Origin: Zoogloea sp.
GTDB lineage: Bacteria; Pseudomonadota; Gammaproteobacteria; Burkholderiales; Rhodocyclaceae
Assembly (NCBI RefSeq): GCF_028689785.1
Contig: NZ_JAQVCN010000017.1
Coordinates: 1-64,000 of the forward strand
Direction: 5' to 3'
Length of the DNA stretch: 64,000 nucleotides
Shown here: positions 25,968 to 34,933 of the stretch, piece after piece
How positions within the stretch are numbered: the stretch's first letter is position 1
Layout: every line of letters starts with the position of its first letter
Program-made: the position numbers and the translations under genes
Notes under the pieces: generated by a model
What the model was told of the DNA's origin: nothing
Database searches by the model: none
What the model saw: only the letters and a program-made list of their open reading frames with translations

Positions 25968-26438
25968 TCAGGCGCCTTTTTCCTTTCGGCCATGCATGAC
26001 CATGATGGTCTGCTGCATGATGGCGCAGAGCGTCCACTGCTCGGTCTTGATGGCAAAAACCTCGGCCTTGGTGATGATCAGGGTGCGCCCGGAACGGATC
26101 ACCTCACCCCGTGCCACCAGACGCTCTCCATCGGCCGGGGCGATCAGGTTCAGCTTGTACTCTACGGTCAGCACACTGCTCTCTGCGGAGGTCAGGGTAT
26201 TGGCGGCGTAACCGGCGGCCGAATCGGCAATCATGCCCACCACGCCACCATGGATGAAACCGTGCTGCTGGGTGATCTCGGCCTTGAAGGGCAGATGGAT
26301 CTCGGTGTAGCCGGGCTCGACCACCGTCAGTCGCGCACCGATCAGGGCCATGGCCTGCTGGAGATCGAAGCTGGCCCGCACCCTCGCAGCGTAGTCGGGG
26401 TCTCGTGGGTGGAAAGGCTCCAGAGGCGGACGGGTCAT
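25968..26438 (-). CDS. PaaI-type hotdog thioesterase
   Basis: This 156-residue hotdog-fold protein has the 4HBT/PaaI signature QQHGFIHGGVVGMIADSAAGYA with the active-site Asp, followed by YKLNLIAPADGERLVARGEVI. Such enzymes release acids from acyl-CoA or aryl-CoA. It begins 85 bases downstream of the MerR/LiuR-like gene on the same strand and has a 16-bp palindromic operator candidate in between, pointing to a role in branched-chain or fatty acyl-CoA breakdown. Alternative starts near 26438 cannot be excluded. Confidence 0.85.
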   Translation of the reverse strand: MTRPPLEPFHPRDPDYAARVRASFDLQQAMALIGARLTVVEPGYTEIHLPFKAEITQQHGFIHGGVVGMIADSAAGYAANTLTSAESSVLTVEYKLNLIAPADGERLVARGEVIRSGRTLIITKAEVFAIKTEQWTLCAIMQQTIMVMHGRKEKGA

Positions 26439-26489
26439 GACAGGTCTCCACGGGCCTGATCTGCCTCACTTGGCAGATTCAGACTTATA

Positions 26490-26505
26490 ACGTTTACGTA
26501 AACGT
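26490..26505. promoter_or_regulatory. Palindromic operator candidate for a LiuR-like MerR regulator
   Basis: ACGTTTACGTAAACGT is a perfect 16-bp palindrome between the MerR gene end (26524) and the thioesterase start (26438). TATAAG lies directly beside it on the minus strand and could be the -10 element of a thioesterase promoter. MerR-type proteins bind such palindromes between -35 and -10, and LiuR sites described for proteobacteria have this ACGT-rich form. Confidence 0.6.
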
Positions 26506-26523
26506 AACTTTAATGGTAAAAAA

Positions 26524-26961
26524 TCAACTACCCTCACGCAATCGGGCAACCAGCTCGGCCCGGGCTTCAGCAGCGCCTTCAGGATTTTCGGCCAGCAACT
26601 CGCGACATTGCTTCTCGAGCATGCCGATCTCGCCGAGAACGGCGATGATGTCCTCGCGCTGCTGTTCGATGGCCCTCCGGCGCTCGGCGAGCACGGACAG
26701 GAAGCGGCTCAATTGCTGGGTGGAGTTGCGCACGCCGTCGTACATGCCGAGCAGCTCGCCAATCTCCGCCAGCGACAGGCCCAGCCGCTTGCCGCGCAGG
26801 ATGAGGCGCAACCGGGTACGGTCACGCTTGGCGTAAATGCGGTTGCGCCCGGCACGAGTCGGCGCCAGGAGGCCCTCGTCCTCGTAAAAACGGATGGCCC
26901 GCGGAGTGATGCCGAATTCACGAGCGAGCTCGGTAATGGTGTAGGTTTCTTCCTGGCTCAT
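26524..26961 (-). CDS. MerR-family transcriptional regulator, LiuR-like
   Basis: A 145-residue MerR regulator: helix-turn-helix YTITELAREFGITPRAIRFYEDEGLL at residues 7-32, wing with NRIYAKRDRTRLRLIL, then a dimerisation coiled coil and a short C-terminal region without the cysteines used for metal sensing. These traits fit LiuR-type regulators of branched-chain amino acid and acyl-CoA catabolism. It diverges from the MBL hydrolase gene at 27079 with 117 bases between, and a probable operator follows it downstream. The liu genes themselves are not in the window. Confidence 0.85.
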   Translation of the reverse strand: MSQEETYTITELAREFGITPRAIRFYEDEGLLAPTRAGRNRIYAKRDRTRLRLILRGKRLGLSLAEIGELLGMYDGVRNSTQQLSRFLSVLAERRRAIEQQREDIIAVLGEIGMLEKQCRELLAENPEGAAEARAELVARLREGS

Positions 26962-27078
26962 GGGTCCGGCGAAAAGGTACTGACGCAAACAGAACGAGGG
27001 CCAGTAAAGCAGATTTCGCAGCCTCGGGCAACGCGGCCAAGCGAAACGACTATCCGTACAAGACAGGAGAACAGAACG

Positions 27079-28104
27079 ATGACGTCGACACTAGAATACC
27101 CATTCGACACCCTCCCCCCCACCGGGGAGACCTGCGAAGTGGCACCCGGCGTGCACTGGATCCGCATGCCACTGCCGTTTGCCCTGAACCACATCAACCT
27201 GTGGCTGATCGAGGATGGCGACGGAGTCGTGATCGTCGATACCGGCTACGGTCTCGACGCCAGCCAAGAGGCCTGGAACACCATCCTGGCCGGCCTTGGC
27301 CGGCCGGTCACGCGGATCATCGTCACCCACTGCCATCCCGACCATCTGGGCCTGGCCCAATGGCTGTCGGAAAAGACCGGGGCTCCGGTGACCATGACCC
27401 TGGGCGAGTTCCTCGGCGGCCACGCCCTCTGGAACCAACTGCCGGGCTACAACACCAGCGCAATGATCACCCAGTTTCGCCAGCACGGCCTCGACGAGGA
27501 GCGCTGCATCGCACTGGCCAATCGCGGCAACGCCTACAAGCGTGGCGTCCCCTCGCTACCGGCCTGCTACGACCGGGTCATCGACGGCGACAGCCTGGAG
27601 ATTGGCCAGCGCAGCTGGAAGGTGATCGTCGGTCACGGCCATTCGCCCGAGCACATGTCATTACATTGCGAATCCGCTGGCCTACTGATTTCCGGCGACA
27701 TGCTGCTGCCCCGCATCTCCACCAATGTGAGCGTTTTTGCTGCCACACCGGATGACGATCCGCTAGGCCGATTCCTCGATTCGATCCGCACTTTCAAGCA
27801 GTTGCCGGTAGCCACGCTCGTGCTACCATCCCACGGGAGCCCGTTCCGCAACATCGGTTTGCGCGTGGATCAGCTCATCGAGCACCACGACGACCGCTGT
27901 GCGGAACTTCTCGCCGCCTGTACCGTGCCACGCTGTGCCGGGGAGCTTCTTACAACCCTGTTTCCGCGAGAACTGGACACGCATCAGGTCATGTTTGCCA
28001 TGGGGGAAGCCATCGCCCACCTGAACCATCTCGCGCGCAAAAGGGAGGTGTGCAGGTCAGTGGAAAGCGATGGGATTGTCCGTTTCATCAAAAGCCATCA
28101 ATAA
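27079..28104 (+). CDS. MBL-fold metallo-hydrolase divergent from the LiuR-like regulator
   Basis: A 341-residue metallo-beta-lactamase-fold protein with the metal motif THCHPDHLGLAQWL near residue 90, GHGHSPEHM and LPSHGSPFRNIG as later ligands, and a C-terminal helical domain resembling a winged helix (GELLTTLFPRELDTHQVMFAMGEA). This form is common next to LiuR-type regulators and phaC in betaproteobacteria and is usually annotated as a hydrolase of unknown thioester or lactone substrate. AGGAGA precedes ATG 27079. phaC starts 14 bases after its stop codon. Confidence 0.85.
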   Translation: MTSTLEYPFDTLPPTGETCEVAPGVHWIRMPLPFALNHINLWLIEDGDGVVIVDTGYGLDASQEAWNTILAGLGRPVTRIIVTHCHPDHLGLAQWLSEKTGAPVTMTLGEFLGGHALWNQLPGYNTSAMITQFRQHGLDEERCIALANRGNAYKRGVPSLPACYDRVIDGDSLEIGQRSWKVIVGHGHSPEHMSLHCESAGLLISGDMLLPRISTNVSVFAATPDDDPLGRFLDSIRTFKQLPVATLVLPSHGSPFRNIGLRVDQLIEHHDDRCAELLAACTVPRCAGELLTTLFPRELDTHQVMFAMGEAIAHLNHLARKREVCRSVESDGIVRFIKSHQ

Positions 28105-28118
28105 AGGAGAACCAGCGA

Positions 28119-29945
28119 ATGGCTGCGCCCGAAAAAGAAGTCGCCAAGTCCGAACTGCCGGACCCCAAAGAAGTCGCCAAGACCTACGCCGAAGTTGCGC
28201 AGCGGGCCTCCAAGCTGCTGGCCGACCACATCCAGAAGCAGGTCAAGAAGGGCATCAGCGCCCCTGCCGACGAACTCGGCATCGCCCAGGCCTTCATGGA
28301 CATGATGGGCAAGCTGCTGGCCAACCCCTATCGCCTCGCCCAGGCCCAGATGAACCTGGTGTGGGACTACTTCTCCCTGTGGCAGCACTCCATGATGCGC
28401 CTCACCGGCGTGGGCTCCGGCAGCCCGGTGGCCACGCCTGCCAAGGACGACAAGCGCTTCAAGGACGAAGAATGGCAGGAGCACTTCCTGTTCGACTTCA
28501 TGAAACAGTCCTATCTCATCGCTGCCCGTCACATTCATGACACCGTCAGCAGCGTTGACGGCCTTGATGACCAGAGCCAGAAAAAAGTCAGTTTCTACAC
28601 CCGTCAGTACATCGACGCCCTGTCCCCCTCCAACTTCGCCCTGACCAACCCGGAAGTGTTCCGCGAAACGGTCAAGAGCCACGGTCAGAACCTCATCAAG
28701 GGTCTGAACAACCTGCTCCGCGACGTGGAAGATGGCGGCGGCAACCTGCGCGTCAAGATGACCGACACCACAGCCTTCGAGCTGGGCAAGAACGTTGCCA
28801 CCACGCCGGGCAAGGTCGTCTTCCAGAACGACATGATGCAGCTGCTGCAATACACGCCGAGCACGCCCGACGTGTCCAAGCGTCCGCTGATGATCGTGCC
28901 GCCGTGGATCAACAAGTTCTACATCCTCGACCTGCGCGAAAAGAATTCCTACATCAAGTGGTGTGTCGATCAAGGCCACACCGTCTTCGTGATCTCCTGG
29001 GTCAACCCGGACGAGCGCCAGGCCGAGAAGAGCTTCGACTCCTACCTGCTCGAAGGCACTCTGGCTGCCGTCGACGCCATCGTGGAACAAACCGGCGCCA
29101 AGGAAATCAACGCTGCCGGCTACTGTCTGGGCGGCACCCTGCTGGCCACCACCCTGGCCTATATGGCCGGCAAGAAGGACAAGCGGCTGGCCTCCGGCAC
29201 CTTCTTCACCACCATGACCGACTTTGCCGATCCGGGCGAGCTGGGTGTCTTCATCGACGAAGGTCAGGTTGCCAGCCTCGAGAAGAAGATGTTCGAGCGC
29301 GGCTACCTGGAAGGCTCCGAAATGGCCGGCACCTTCAACATGCTGCGCGCCAACGACCTTATCTGGTCCTTCGTGGTCAATAACTACCTGATGGGCAAGG
29401 ATCCCTTCCCCTTCGATCTCCTGTACTGGAACTCCGATTCCACGCGCATGCCGGCCAAGATGCACAGCTTCTACCTGCGCAACATGTACATGAAGAACCT
29501 GCTGAAGGAACCTGGTGGCATCGAGATCGGCGGCGTCGCCATCGACCTCTCCAAGATCAAGGTCCCGACCTACTTCATCTCCACCATCGAAGACCACATC
29601 GCCCCGTGGAAGAGCACCTACTCCGGTGCCCGCAACTTTGGCGGCAACGTGCGCTTCGTGCTGGGCGGCTCCGGCCACATCGCTGGTATCGTCAATCCGC
29701 CGGCGGCCAACAAGTACGGCTACTGGACCAACACCGCGGCCAAGCTGCCCGCTACCGCCGATGAATTCTTCGCCGGCGCCGAACAGCACCCTGGCTCCTG
29801 GTGGACCGACTGGCAAGCCTGGCTGCTCGCCCAGGACGACACCAAGGTGCCGGCCCGCGACCCCGTCGCCGGCAACCTCAAGGTGCTCGAGGATGCCCCG
29901 GGCTCCTATGTGAAGGCTCGCCTGGACGCCAAGAAGGCCGCCTGA
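28119..29945 (+). CDS. phaC: Class I poly(R)-hydroxyalkanoic acid synthase
   Basis: PhaC polymerises 3-hydroxyacyl-CoA into storage polyester granules. The 608-residue protein has the lipase-like box GYCLGG with nucleophile Cys336, the downstream Asp of DHIAPW and the His of GSGHIAG that complete the triad, plus the family landmarks MIVPPWINKFYILDL and PFDLLYWNSDSTRMP. Length and lack of a PhaE/PhaR partner gene fit class I. AAAGGAGA precedes ATG 28119, and a strong terminator follows the gene. phaA/phaB are not in the window. Confidence 0.97.
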   Translation: MAAPEKEVAKSELPDPKEVAKTYAEVAQRASKLLADHIQKQVKKGISAPADELGIAQAFMDMMGKLLANPYRLAQAQMNLVWDYFSLWQHSMMRLTGVGSGSPVATPAKDDKRFKDEEWQEHFLFDFMKQSYLIAARHIHDTVSSVDGLDDQSQKKVSFYTRQYIDALSPSNFALTNPEVFRETVKSHGQNLIKGLNNLLRDVEDGGGNLRVKMTDTTAFELGKNVATTPGKVVFQNDMMQLLQYTPSTPDVSKRPLMIVPPWINKFYILDLREKNSYIKWCVDQGHTVFVISWVNPDERQAEKSFDSYLLEGTLAAVDAIVEQTGAKEINAAGYCLGGTLLATTLAYMAGKKDKRLASGTFFTTMTDFADPGELGVFIDEGQVASLEKKMFERGYLEGSEMAGTFNMLRANDLIWSFVVNNYLMGKDPFPFDLLYWNSDSTRMPAKMHSFYLRNMYMKNLLKEPGGIEIGGVAIDLSKIKVPTYFISTIEDHIAPWKSTYSGARNFGGNVRFVLGGSGHIAGIVNPPAANKYGYWTNTAAKLPATADEFFAGAEQHPGSWWTDWQAWLLAQDDTKVPARDPVAGNLKVLEDAPGSYVKARLDAKKAA

Positions 29946-29964
29946 TCGCAGTATCCTTGCAAAT

Positions 29965-29995
29965 GAAAGGGGGCTTCGGCCCCCTTTCCTTTTTT
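29965..29995 (+). terminator. Intrinsic terminator of phaC
   Basis: GAAAGGGGGC (29965-29974) pairs perfectly with GCCCCCTTTC (29979-29988) across a TTCG loop, followed by a T-rich run. It begins 20 bases after the phaC stop codon. Confidence 0.92.
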
Positions 29996-30022
29996 GTCTC
30001 TCTGTTTTAGCCAGAACCCGCC

Positions 30023-30487
30023 GTGGCCACCTACCCGCTCGCTCCTCCCATTCCCCACGGATTTCCGATCATTCTCGACACCAATGTAGTGCTGTCCCTG
30101 TGGATGTTCGAAGACCCCGCCCTGGCCCGCCTGCGCAGCGCCGTGGAAGCCACTACCCTTACGCTGTTCACCCGCGAGGACTGCCTGATTGAGCTGAGCC
30201 GTGTGCTGGCCTATTCCCAGTTCAAACAGCCCCCCGAGCGCCAGCTGGAAATTGCGGCGGCTTACCGCGCTCGCTGCACCCTTATCAAGGCCACCGAAAC
30301 ACCTGCCTGCGAACTGCCCAACTGCCTGGATCGGGACGACCAGAAGTTCTTGGAAGTTGCGCGGGACAGCGATGCCCACGCCCTGCTGAGCCGGGACAAG
30401 CTGGTACTCAAACTGGCTCGGCGGCCGGTGATCGCCAGCCGCTTCGCCATTCTCACGCCGGAGCGCTTCCAGGCCCTGCTGCCTTGA
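30023..30487 (+). CDS. PIN-domain protein (predicted ribonuclease)
   Basis: A 154-residue PIN-domain protein with acidic residues in FPIILDTNVVLSLW (Asp19), the CLIELSRVL segment, NCLDRDDQKFLEVA and SRDKLVL, which form the metal-binding cluster of PIN nucleases. It is of the type annotated as a putative toxin component, yet no antitoxin gene is adjacent: phaC's terminator is upstream and mscS is downstream. It starts at GTG 30023. A housekeeping RNA-processing role is as likely as a toxin role. Confidence 0.82.
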   Translation: MATYPLAPPIPHGFPIILDTNVVLSLWMFEDPALARLRSAVEATTLTLFTREDCLIELSRVLAYSQFKQPPERQLEIAAAYRARCTLIKATETPACELPNCLDRDDQKFLEVARDSDAHALLSRDKLVLKLARRPVIASRFAILTPERFQALLP

Positions 30488-30580
30488 CCCACAAGAAGGC
30501 CACAAAAATTAACATGGCATGCGATACCCCTTCACCCTGAGCCGTTAGACTGACACCTCCCTTCACCACGGAGTTCCTCC

Positions 30581-31402
30581 ATGGCCATCGACACCAGTAG
30601 CCTCGACGTCGGCACGCTCGTCACCACTTACCTGATTCCCCTCGGCTGGAAACTCGCCGGCGCCGTCGCCCTGTGGATCATCGGCGGATGGGTGATCAAC
30701 CTCATCGGCAACCTATCCAGCCGCGGGATGACCCGCCAGAAAGTCGAGCCCACCCTCGTCCGTTACGTGGAGGCCACCCTGCGTGTGGTCATGCGCATCG
30801 TGCTGGTCATCGTCATCCTGTCGGTCTTTGGCATCGAAACCACCAGTTTCGCGGCCCTCATCGCCGCTGCCGGCGTAGCCATCGGTGTGGCCTGGAGCGG
30901 CCTGCTGTCCAACTTCGCCGCCGGCGCCTTCCTGATCATCCTGCGCCCCTTCAAGGTCGGCGATTTCATCAACGCCGCCGGCATCACAGGCACCGTGAAG
31001 GAAATCGGCCTGTTCGCCACCACCATCGACCAGCCCGACAACGTCCGCACCACCATCGGCAACAACAAGCTGTTCTCCGACAACATCGTCAACTACACCC
31101 TCAACCCCTGCCGCCGGGTGGACCTGACCGCCCAGATTGCTCATTCGGTCGATCCCACACAAGCCATGGCGCTGATCCGCGCACGTATCGTGCAGATCCC
31201 CAACGTGCACACCGAACCGGCACCCGACGTGGAGATCCTGGAGTTCAACGCCGCCGGCACCAAGCTGGTGGTACGCCCCTATTGCCACAACGACCACTAC
31301 TGGCAGGTCTATTTCGACACCAACAAGGCCCTGGCCGAAGTCGGTGCGGCCAATGGCTGGCCCATCCCGGCGCCGCATCAGGTGCTGCGTCAGCCCTCCT
31401 GA
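30581..31402 (+). CDS. mscS: Small-conductance mechanosensitive channel (MscS family)
   Basis: The 273-residue protein is an MscS-type channel that opens under membrane tension to release solutes. It has two N-terminal membrane helices, then the pore helix with its glycine/alanine pattern (AAAGVAIGVAWSGLLSNFAAGAF) and the cytoplasmic beta domain beginning RPFKVGDFINAAG, followed by the alpha/beta C-terminal domain. Length matches E. coli MscS (286). GGAG lies before ATG 30581. A terminator follows, shared with the convergent BtuF-like gene. Confidence 0.93.
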   Translation: MAIDTSSLDVGTLVTTYLIPLGWKLAGAVALWIIGGWVINLIGNLSSRGMTRQKVEPTLVRYVEATLRVVMRIVLVIVILSVFGIETTSFAALIAAAGVAIGVAWSGLLSNFAAGAFLIILRPFKVGDFINAAGITGTVKEIGLFATTIDQPDNVRTTIGNNKLFSDNIVNYTLNPCRRVDLTAQIAHSVDPTQAMALIRARIVQIPNVHTEPAPDVEILEFNAAGTKLVVRPYCHNDHYWQVYFDTNKALAEVGAANGWPIPAPHQVLRQPS

Positions 31403-31421
31403 GATAGGCATTTGCGGTCTC

Positions 31422-31446
31422 AACGCCCACCCCGGTGGGCGTTTTT
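31422..31446. terminator. Terminator between mscS and the convergent BtuF-like gene
   Basis: AACGCCCACC (31422-31431) is complementary to GGTGGGCGTT (31434-31443), a GC-rich hairpin followed by T residues on the plus strand. It ends mscS transcription; its base overlaps the stop codon of the minus-strand gene. Confidence 0.85.
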
Positions 31447-32273
31447 CATTCTGCAGACAGGCTGCGGCGCAAGGCTGCCAGATGAAGCAGGCCTTCGATT
31501 GCCCGGCTGCCATACCAGGACGCCATCTCGCCATCGATCAGGCTTGCCGGCAGCCCCGAAAGCCGCACGACCTCCTCCACGTGCCGCTCGCGGAACCGAT
31601 AGGGCTCCGACGACAAGAACACCCGCCGCACGTCCAACAGCCATGGAGCATCCCACTCGAAAGCCGGGTAACGGGGCTCGCTGAGCTCAGGGCAGGAGTC
31701 CCAGCCCACCGCCGCCAGGGTCGCCGCAATATAAGTCCCCCGGGCCACGGTCATCCAGGGCTCGCGCCAGATCAGGTAGAGCACCTTCTCACGGGGCAGA
31801 GCCGCCCCTACCGCTCTGGCTTCCGCCAGAGCGGCTTCGAGCGCCCCCGCCAGGCGTTCGGCTTCGACGTGCCGATTGAAGATTGCCCCCAGCAAGCGAT
31901 ACACCGACAGATTGTCCTCGGGCGCGCAGGGATGGGTCACGATCACGTTCGGCACGAAGCCGGCGATCTCCTCCACACACTCCCGCCGGTTCTCATCCAC
32001 ATTGACGATGATGTGGGTTGGCTCCAGAGCACGCAGGCGCTCGAGATTCACATCCTTGGTGCCCCCCACCTTGGTCACCGCCTGCAACACCGGCCGGGGA
32101 TGGATGCAGAAGCCGGTGCGCCCCACCAACTGCTGCGCAAGGCCGAGATCGCACACCAGTTCAGTCAGAGAAGGCACCAGGGAAACGATGCGGGCGGGCC
32201 CGTCACAGGGATTGTGGTGCCCCCCTGCAGCATCGATCAGCACTTCGTCAGAGGTATCAGTCATCATTGTCAA
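31446..32273 (-). CDS. BtuF-like helical-backbone metal/cobalamin-receptor protein without signal peptide
   Basis: A 275-residue protein of the periplasmic-binding-protein-like II class (BtuF/FhuD type): RIVSLVPSLTELVCDLGLAQ near residue 28, GRTGFCIHP, VGGTKDVNLERLRALEPTHI and a second lobe with LIWREPWMTVARGTYI. Classical family members bind cobalamin or siderophores in the periplasm. Here the N-terminus (MTMMTDTSDEVLIDAAGG) has no hydrophobic signal, so the protein appears cytosolic. No BtuCD-type genes accompany it. It diverges from ald with an 85-base gap. The cargo is unknown; cobalamin would fit the B12-dependent mutase gene at 52349-54511 but this is inference. Confidence 0.75.
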   Translation of the reverse strand: MTMMTDTSDEVLIDAAGGHHNPCDGPARIVSLVPSLTELVCDLGLAQQLVGRTGFCIHPRPVLQAVTKVGGTKDVNLERLRALEPTHIIVNVDENRRECVEEIAGFVPNVIVTHPCAPEDNLSVYRLLGAIFNRHVEAERLAGALEAALAEARAVGAALPREKVLYLIWREPWMTVARGTYIAATLAAVGWDSCPELSEPRYPAFEWDAPWLLDVRRVFLSSEPYRFRERHVEEVVRLSGLPASLIDGEMASWYGSRAIEGLLHLAALRRSLSAE

Positions 32274-32358
32274 AGTATCTCAAGACCTGCGCCGTTATTG
32301 GAACCAGGCTTACAACCAGCCACTCTGAAAAGCATGGCCCACGCACATGGAGAAGAAC

Positions 32359-33474
32359 ATGAAAATCGGCGTTCCCAGGGAAACGAAGAACCACGAATAT
32401 CGGGTCGGTCTGACGCCCGGGGCTGTCCGGGAAGTCGTGGCCCACGGGCATGAAGTATGGGTCGAATCCGGCGCAGGCCACGGCATCGGCGCCAGCGACA
32501 GTGACTACGAACGCGCAGGCGCCCATATTGCCTTGAGTGCCGCCGAAGTCTTCGAGCAGGCCATCATGATCGTCAAGGTCAAGGAACCGCTCCGTGACGA
32601 ACGTGCACGCCTCCAACCCCACCATCTGCTGTTTACCTACCTGCACCTGGCTCCCGACCCTGGTCAATCCGAGGAACTCATTGCCAGCGGAGTCACCGCG
32701 ATCGCCTACGAGACGGTCACAGCTCCGGGCGGCAGCCTGCCCTTGCTCGCACCCATGTCTGAAGTGGCTGGGCGGATGAGCATCCAGGCCGGAGCCGCAG
32801 CCCTGGAAAAATCCCACGGTGGGCGCGGCGTGCTGCTCGGTGGCGTGCCGGGTGTGGAACCCGGCCGGGTGGTGATCCTGGGCGGGGGCACGGTCGGCAA
32901 CAACGCCGCTCACACAGCGGTCGGCATCGGCGCAGACGTAACTATCTTCGACAAATCCCTGCCCGTGCTGCGTCACCTCGACGAGGTATACGGCGGGCGG
33001 GTCAAGACTCTCTATGCCACTCAGGACGCCATCGAGCGCTTGGTGCTGCAGGCCGACCTGGTCATCGGTGCGGTGCTGATTCCGGGGGCCACCGCCCCAA
33101 AGCTGGTCACTCGGACCATGCTTGGCGCCATGAAGCCCGGCGCCGTGATCGTCGACGTAGCCATCGACCAGGGCGGCTGTTTCGAGACCTCCCGGCCGAC
33201 CACCCATGCCGACCCCACCTATCTTGTGGACGGCATCGTGCATTATTGCGTCTCCAACATGCCAGGCGCCGTCGCCCGCACGGCCACCTACGCCCTCAAT
33301 GCCGCAACCCTGCCCTACGTGCTGGCCCTGGCCGACAAGGGCTGGAAGGAGGCCCTCAAGGACGACGCCGGCTTGCGGGCCGGTCTCAACATCTGCAATG
33401 GCAACGTGACCCACCCCCAGGTGGCCGAGGCGCTGGGCAAGAAATACCTCCCGGCCATCACCCAGCTGGGCTGA
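32359..33474 (+). CDS. ald: Alanine dehydrogenase
   Basis: This enzyme converts L-alanine reversibly to pyruvate, ammonia and NADH. The 371-residue protein opens [20 protein letters not shown], has the substrate-site HPLHLAP-like region ([15 protein letters not shown]), the Rossmann motif [17 protein letters not shown] and the [19 protein letters not shown] segment, all typical of Ald. ATG 32359 is chosen over the in-frame ATG 32347 because GGAGA sits six bases before it. The gene converges on the SDR gene and may feed pyruvate from alanine into central metabolism. Confidence 0.95.
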   Translation: MKIGVPRETKNHEYRVGLTPGAVREVVAHGHEVWVESGAGHGIGASDSDYERAGAHIALSAAEVFEQAIMIVKVKEPLRDERARLQPHHLLFTYLHLAPDPGQSEELIASGVTAIAYETVTAPGGSLPLLAPMSEVAGRMSIQAGAAALEKSHGGRGVLLGGVPGVEPGRVVILGGGTVGNNAAHTAVGIGADVTIFDKSLPVLRHLDEVYGGRVKTLYATQDAIERLVLQADLVIGAVLIPGATAPKLVTRTMLGAMKPGAVIVDVAIDQGGCFETSRPTTHADPTYLVDGIVHYCVSNMPGAVARTATYALNAATLPYVLALADKGWKEALKDDAGLRAGLNICNGNVTHPQVAEALGKKYLPAITQLG

Positions 33475-33489
33475 CGCCTGGCGAGCGGG

Positions 33490-34266
33490 CTACAGGGGCA
33501 AGCCGCGGGGTTTGCGCCCGGCCCGGGCGAAGATCCGGTCAAACACCGGGTTGGGCAGCAGGCGCAGCAGCCGGGCCACCACCCCCATCTGCCAGGGAAT
33601 CACCGTGTAGCTGACCCCGGCCTCGATGGCACGGGCGAATCGCGCCGCAGCCCGATCAGCCGGCAGCAGAAAAGGCATGGGATAAGAATTGACCGCCGTC
33701 ATCGGCGTCTCGATGTAGCCCGGCGCAATGGTCACCACCCTGACGCCAGTGCCATGGAGTTCAACCCGCAGACTTTCCAGGTAAGCGATGACTGCCGCCT
33801 TGGATGCGCTGTAGGCGCCCGCACCGGGCAGGCCACGGATACCCGCCACCGACGCGATACCTACCAGCCGCCCCCGCCCCGCGCCCCGCAAGGGCGCCAC
33901 GAAGGGCTGGAAGGTGGCCACCATGCCCAGCACATTGGTCCGCAGGACCCGCTCGAAAGCCGCCAGATCGTCGGCCATCTCGGTCAGGGTACCCACCGAC
34001 ACACCGGCATTGGCGATCACCACGTCGGGTAGCCCGAAGCGGGCCATGAAGTCGGCCGCAGCATCGCCCAACGCGACCGAATCGGCTACATCCAGCCCGT
34101 ACACGGCATGCTCTCCAGGCAGGCTGGCCGCCAGCGCCTCCAGCACCGTCACCCGTCGACCGACCAGTCCGAGAGTCACTCCCCGGGCAGCGTAATGGCG
34201 CGCCAAGGCTTCACCGATGCCACTGGAAGCACCGGTGATGAAGACTCGGGAGACGGGGGGTGAGAT
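33490..34266 (-). CDS. Short-chain dehydrogenase/reductase with no canonical start codon
   Basis: An NAD(P)-dependent SDR of about 258 residues. The frame holds the cofactor motif TGASSGIG (34216-34236), the NAG motif (IANAGVSVGTL), the catalytic Ser of GIASVAG and the YSASK catalytic Tyr-Lys. Between this motif and the dsbA stop codon there is no ATG, GTG or TTG in frame. TTG 34206 would delete the cofactor motif. The 5' limit given here (ATC, 34264-34266, overlapping the dsbA TAA) is the furthest plausible codon. Either a rare start such as ATC is used through coupling to dsbA, or a frameshift/sequence error affects the C6 run at 34255-34260. Confidence 0.75.
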   Translation of the reverse strand: MSPPVSRVFITGASSGIGEALARHYAARGVTLGLVGRRVTVLEALAASLPGEHAVYGLDVADSVALGDAAADFMARFGLPDVVIANAGVSVGTLTEMADDLAAFERVLRTNVLGMVATFQPFVAPLRGAGRGRLVGIASVAGIRGLPGAGAYSASKAAVIAYLESLRVELHGTGVRVVTIAPGYIETPMTAVNSYPMPFLLPADRAAARFARAIEAGVSYTVIPWQMGVVARLLRLLPNPVFDRIFARAGRKPRGLPL

Positions 34267-34904
34267 TACTTGCGGCCCTGCTCGCTGCGCGCCCGGGCGA
34301 TCAACTGATCGGCCACCTTCAGCGCAGCTTCATGGGAGCCGGCGATGGAGCCGGAGGTGAAATACTTGCCATCCACTGCCAAGGTGGGCACACCCTGGAT
34401 CTTGTAGTCACGGCCAAGCTTCTCGACACGCTGCATGCCGACCTGCACACCGAAGGAGCGGTAGGCGTCGGCAAACTTCTTGCCATCGATACCTTTCTTG
34501 ACCGCCCATTCCTGAGCAGCGGCCTCGGTATTGAGGGGCAGCTTGTCGGTCTGGACTGCATCGAAAACCTGGGGATGCAGCCGCGCCAGATCGCCCGTGG
34601 CAGCCAGCGTGAGGTGCAGCTTGGCCAGGCCGGTCAGCTGCGGGTTACCCCAAGTCACCGGAACCTGACGGAAAATCACATCGGCCGGCAGCTTCTTGAC
34701 CCACAGCTCCAGCAGGGGGTCGAAGGCCTTGCAATGGGGGCAGCCGTAATGGAAAAACTCGAGCACCTCGACCTTGCCCTTGGTTTCCGTGGGCTGGGGC
34801 GGGTTGATCGCCTCGAACCCGCCCCCCTGGGCACCGGCGGACAGACCAAGACTGCCGAGGGCGGCAAGGGCAGACAACTGCTTGAGGACATCACGACGCT
34901 GCAT
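34266..34904 (-). CDS. dsbA: Thiol:disulfide interchange protein DsbA/DsbL-type
   Basis: The 212-residue periplasmic oxidoreductase introduces disulfide bonds into exported proteins. It has a signal sequence with twin arginines (MQRRDVLKQLSALAALGSLG), the redox centre FFHYGCPHCKAFDP with the CPHC motif, and the cis-proline loop IQGVPTLAVDGKY. AGGAGA lies before ATG 34904. The gene sits in a minus-strand cluster argS - SPOR - dsbA conserved in Rhodocyclales-type genomes. Its twin-arginine-like start is unusual for DsbA, which normally uses Sec; which pathway exports it is not settled by sequence. Confidence 0.92.
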   Translation of the reverse strand: MQRRDVLKQLSALAALGSLGLSAGAQGGGFEAINPPQPTETKGKVEVLEFFHYGCPHCKAFDPLLELWVKKLPADVIFRQVPVTWGNPQLTGLAKLHLTLAATGDLARLHPQVFDAVQTDKLPLNTEAAAQEWAVKKGIDGKKFADAYRSFGVQVGMQRVEKLGRDYKIQGVPTLAVDGKYFTSGSIAGSHEAALKVADQLIARARSEQGRK

Positions 34905-34933
34905 TACGGTTTCTCCTGGTTCGGCCAAAGGAC

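Noticed and set aside
28098..29816. Long open frame on the minus strand across phaC
   Set aside because: It is antisense to a fully recognised gene and results from high GC codon bias; no family motif and no ribosome binding site.
30023..30487. PIN protein as a toxin-antitoxin module
   Set aside because: No antitoxin gene is adjacent and the gene stands alone between phaC and mscS, so the toxin role is left open.
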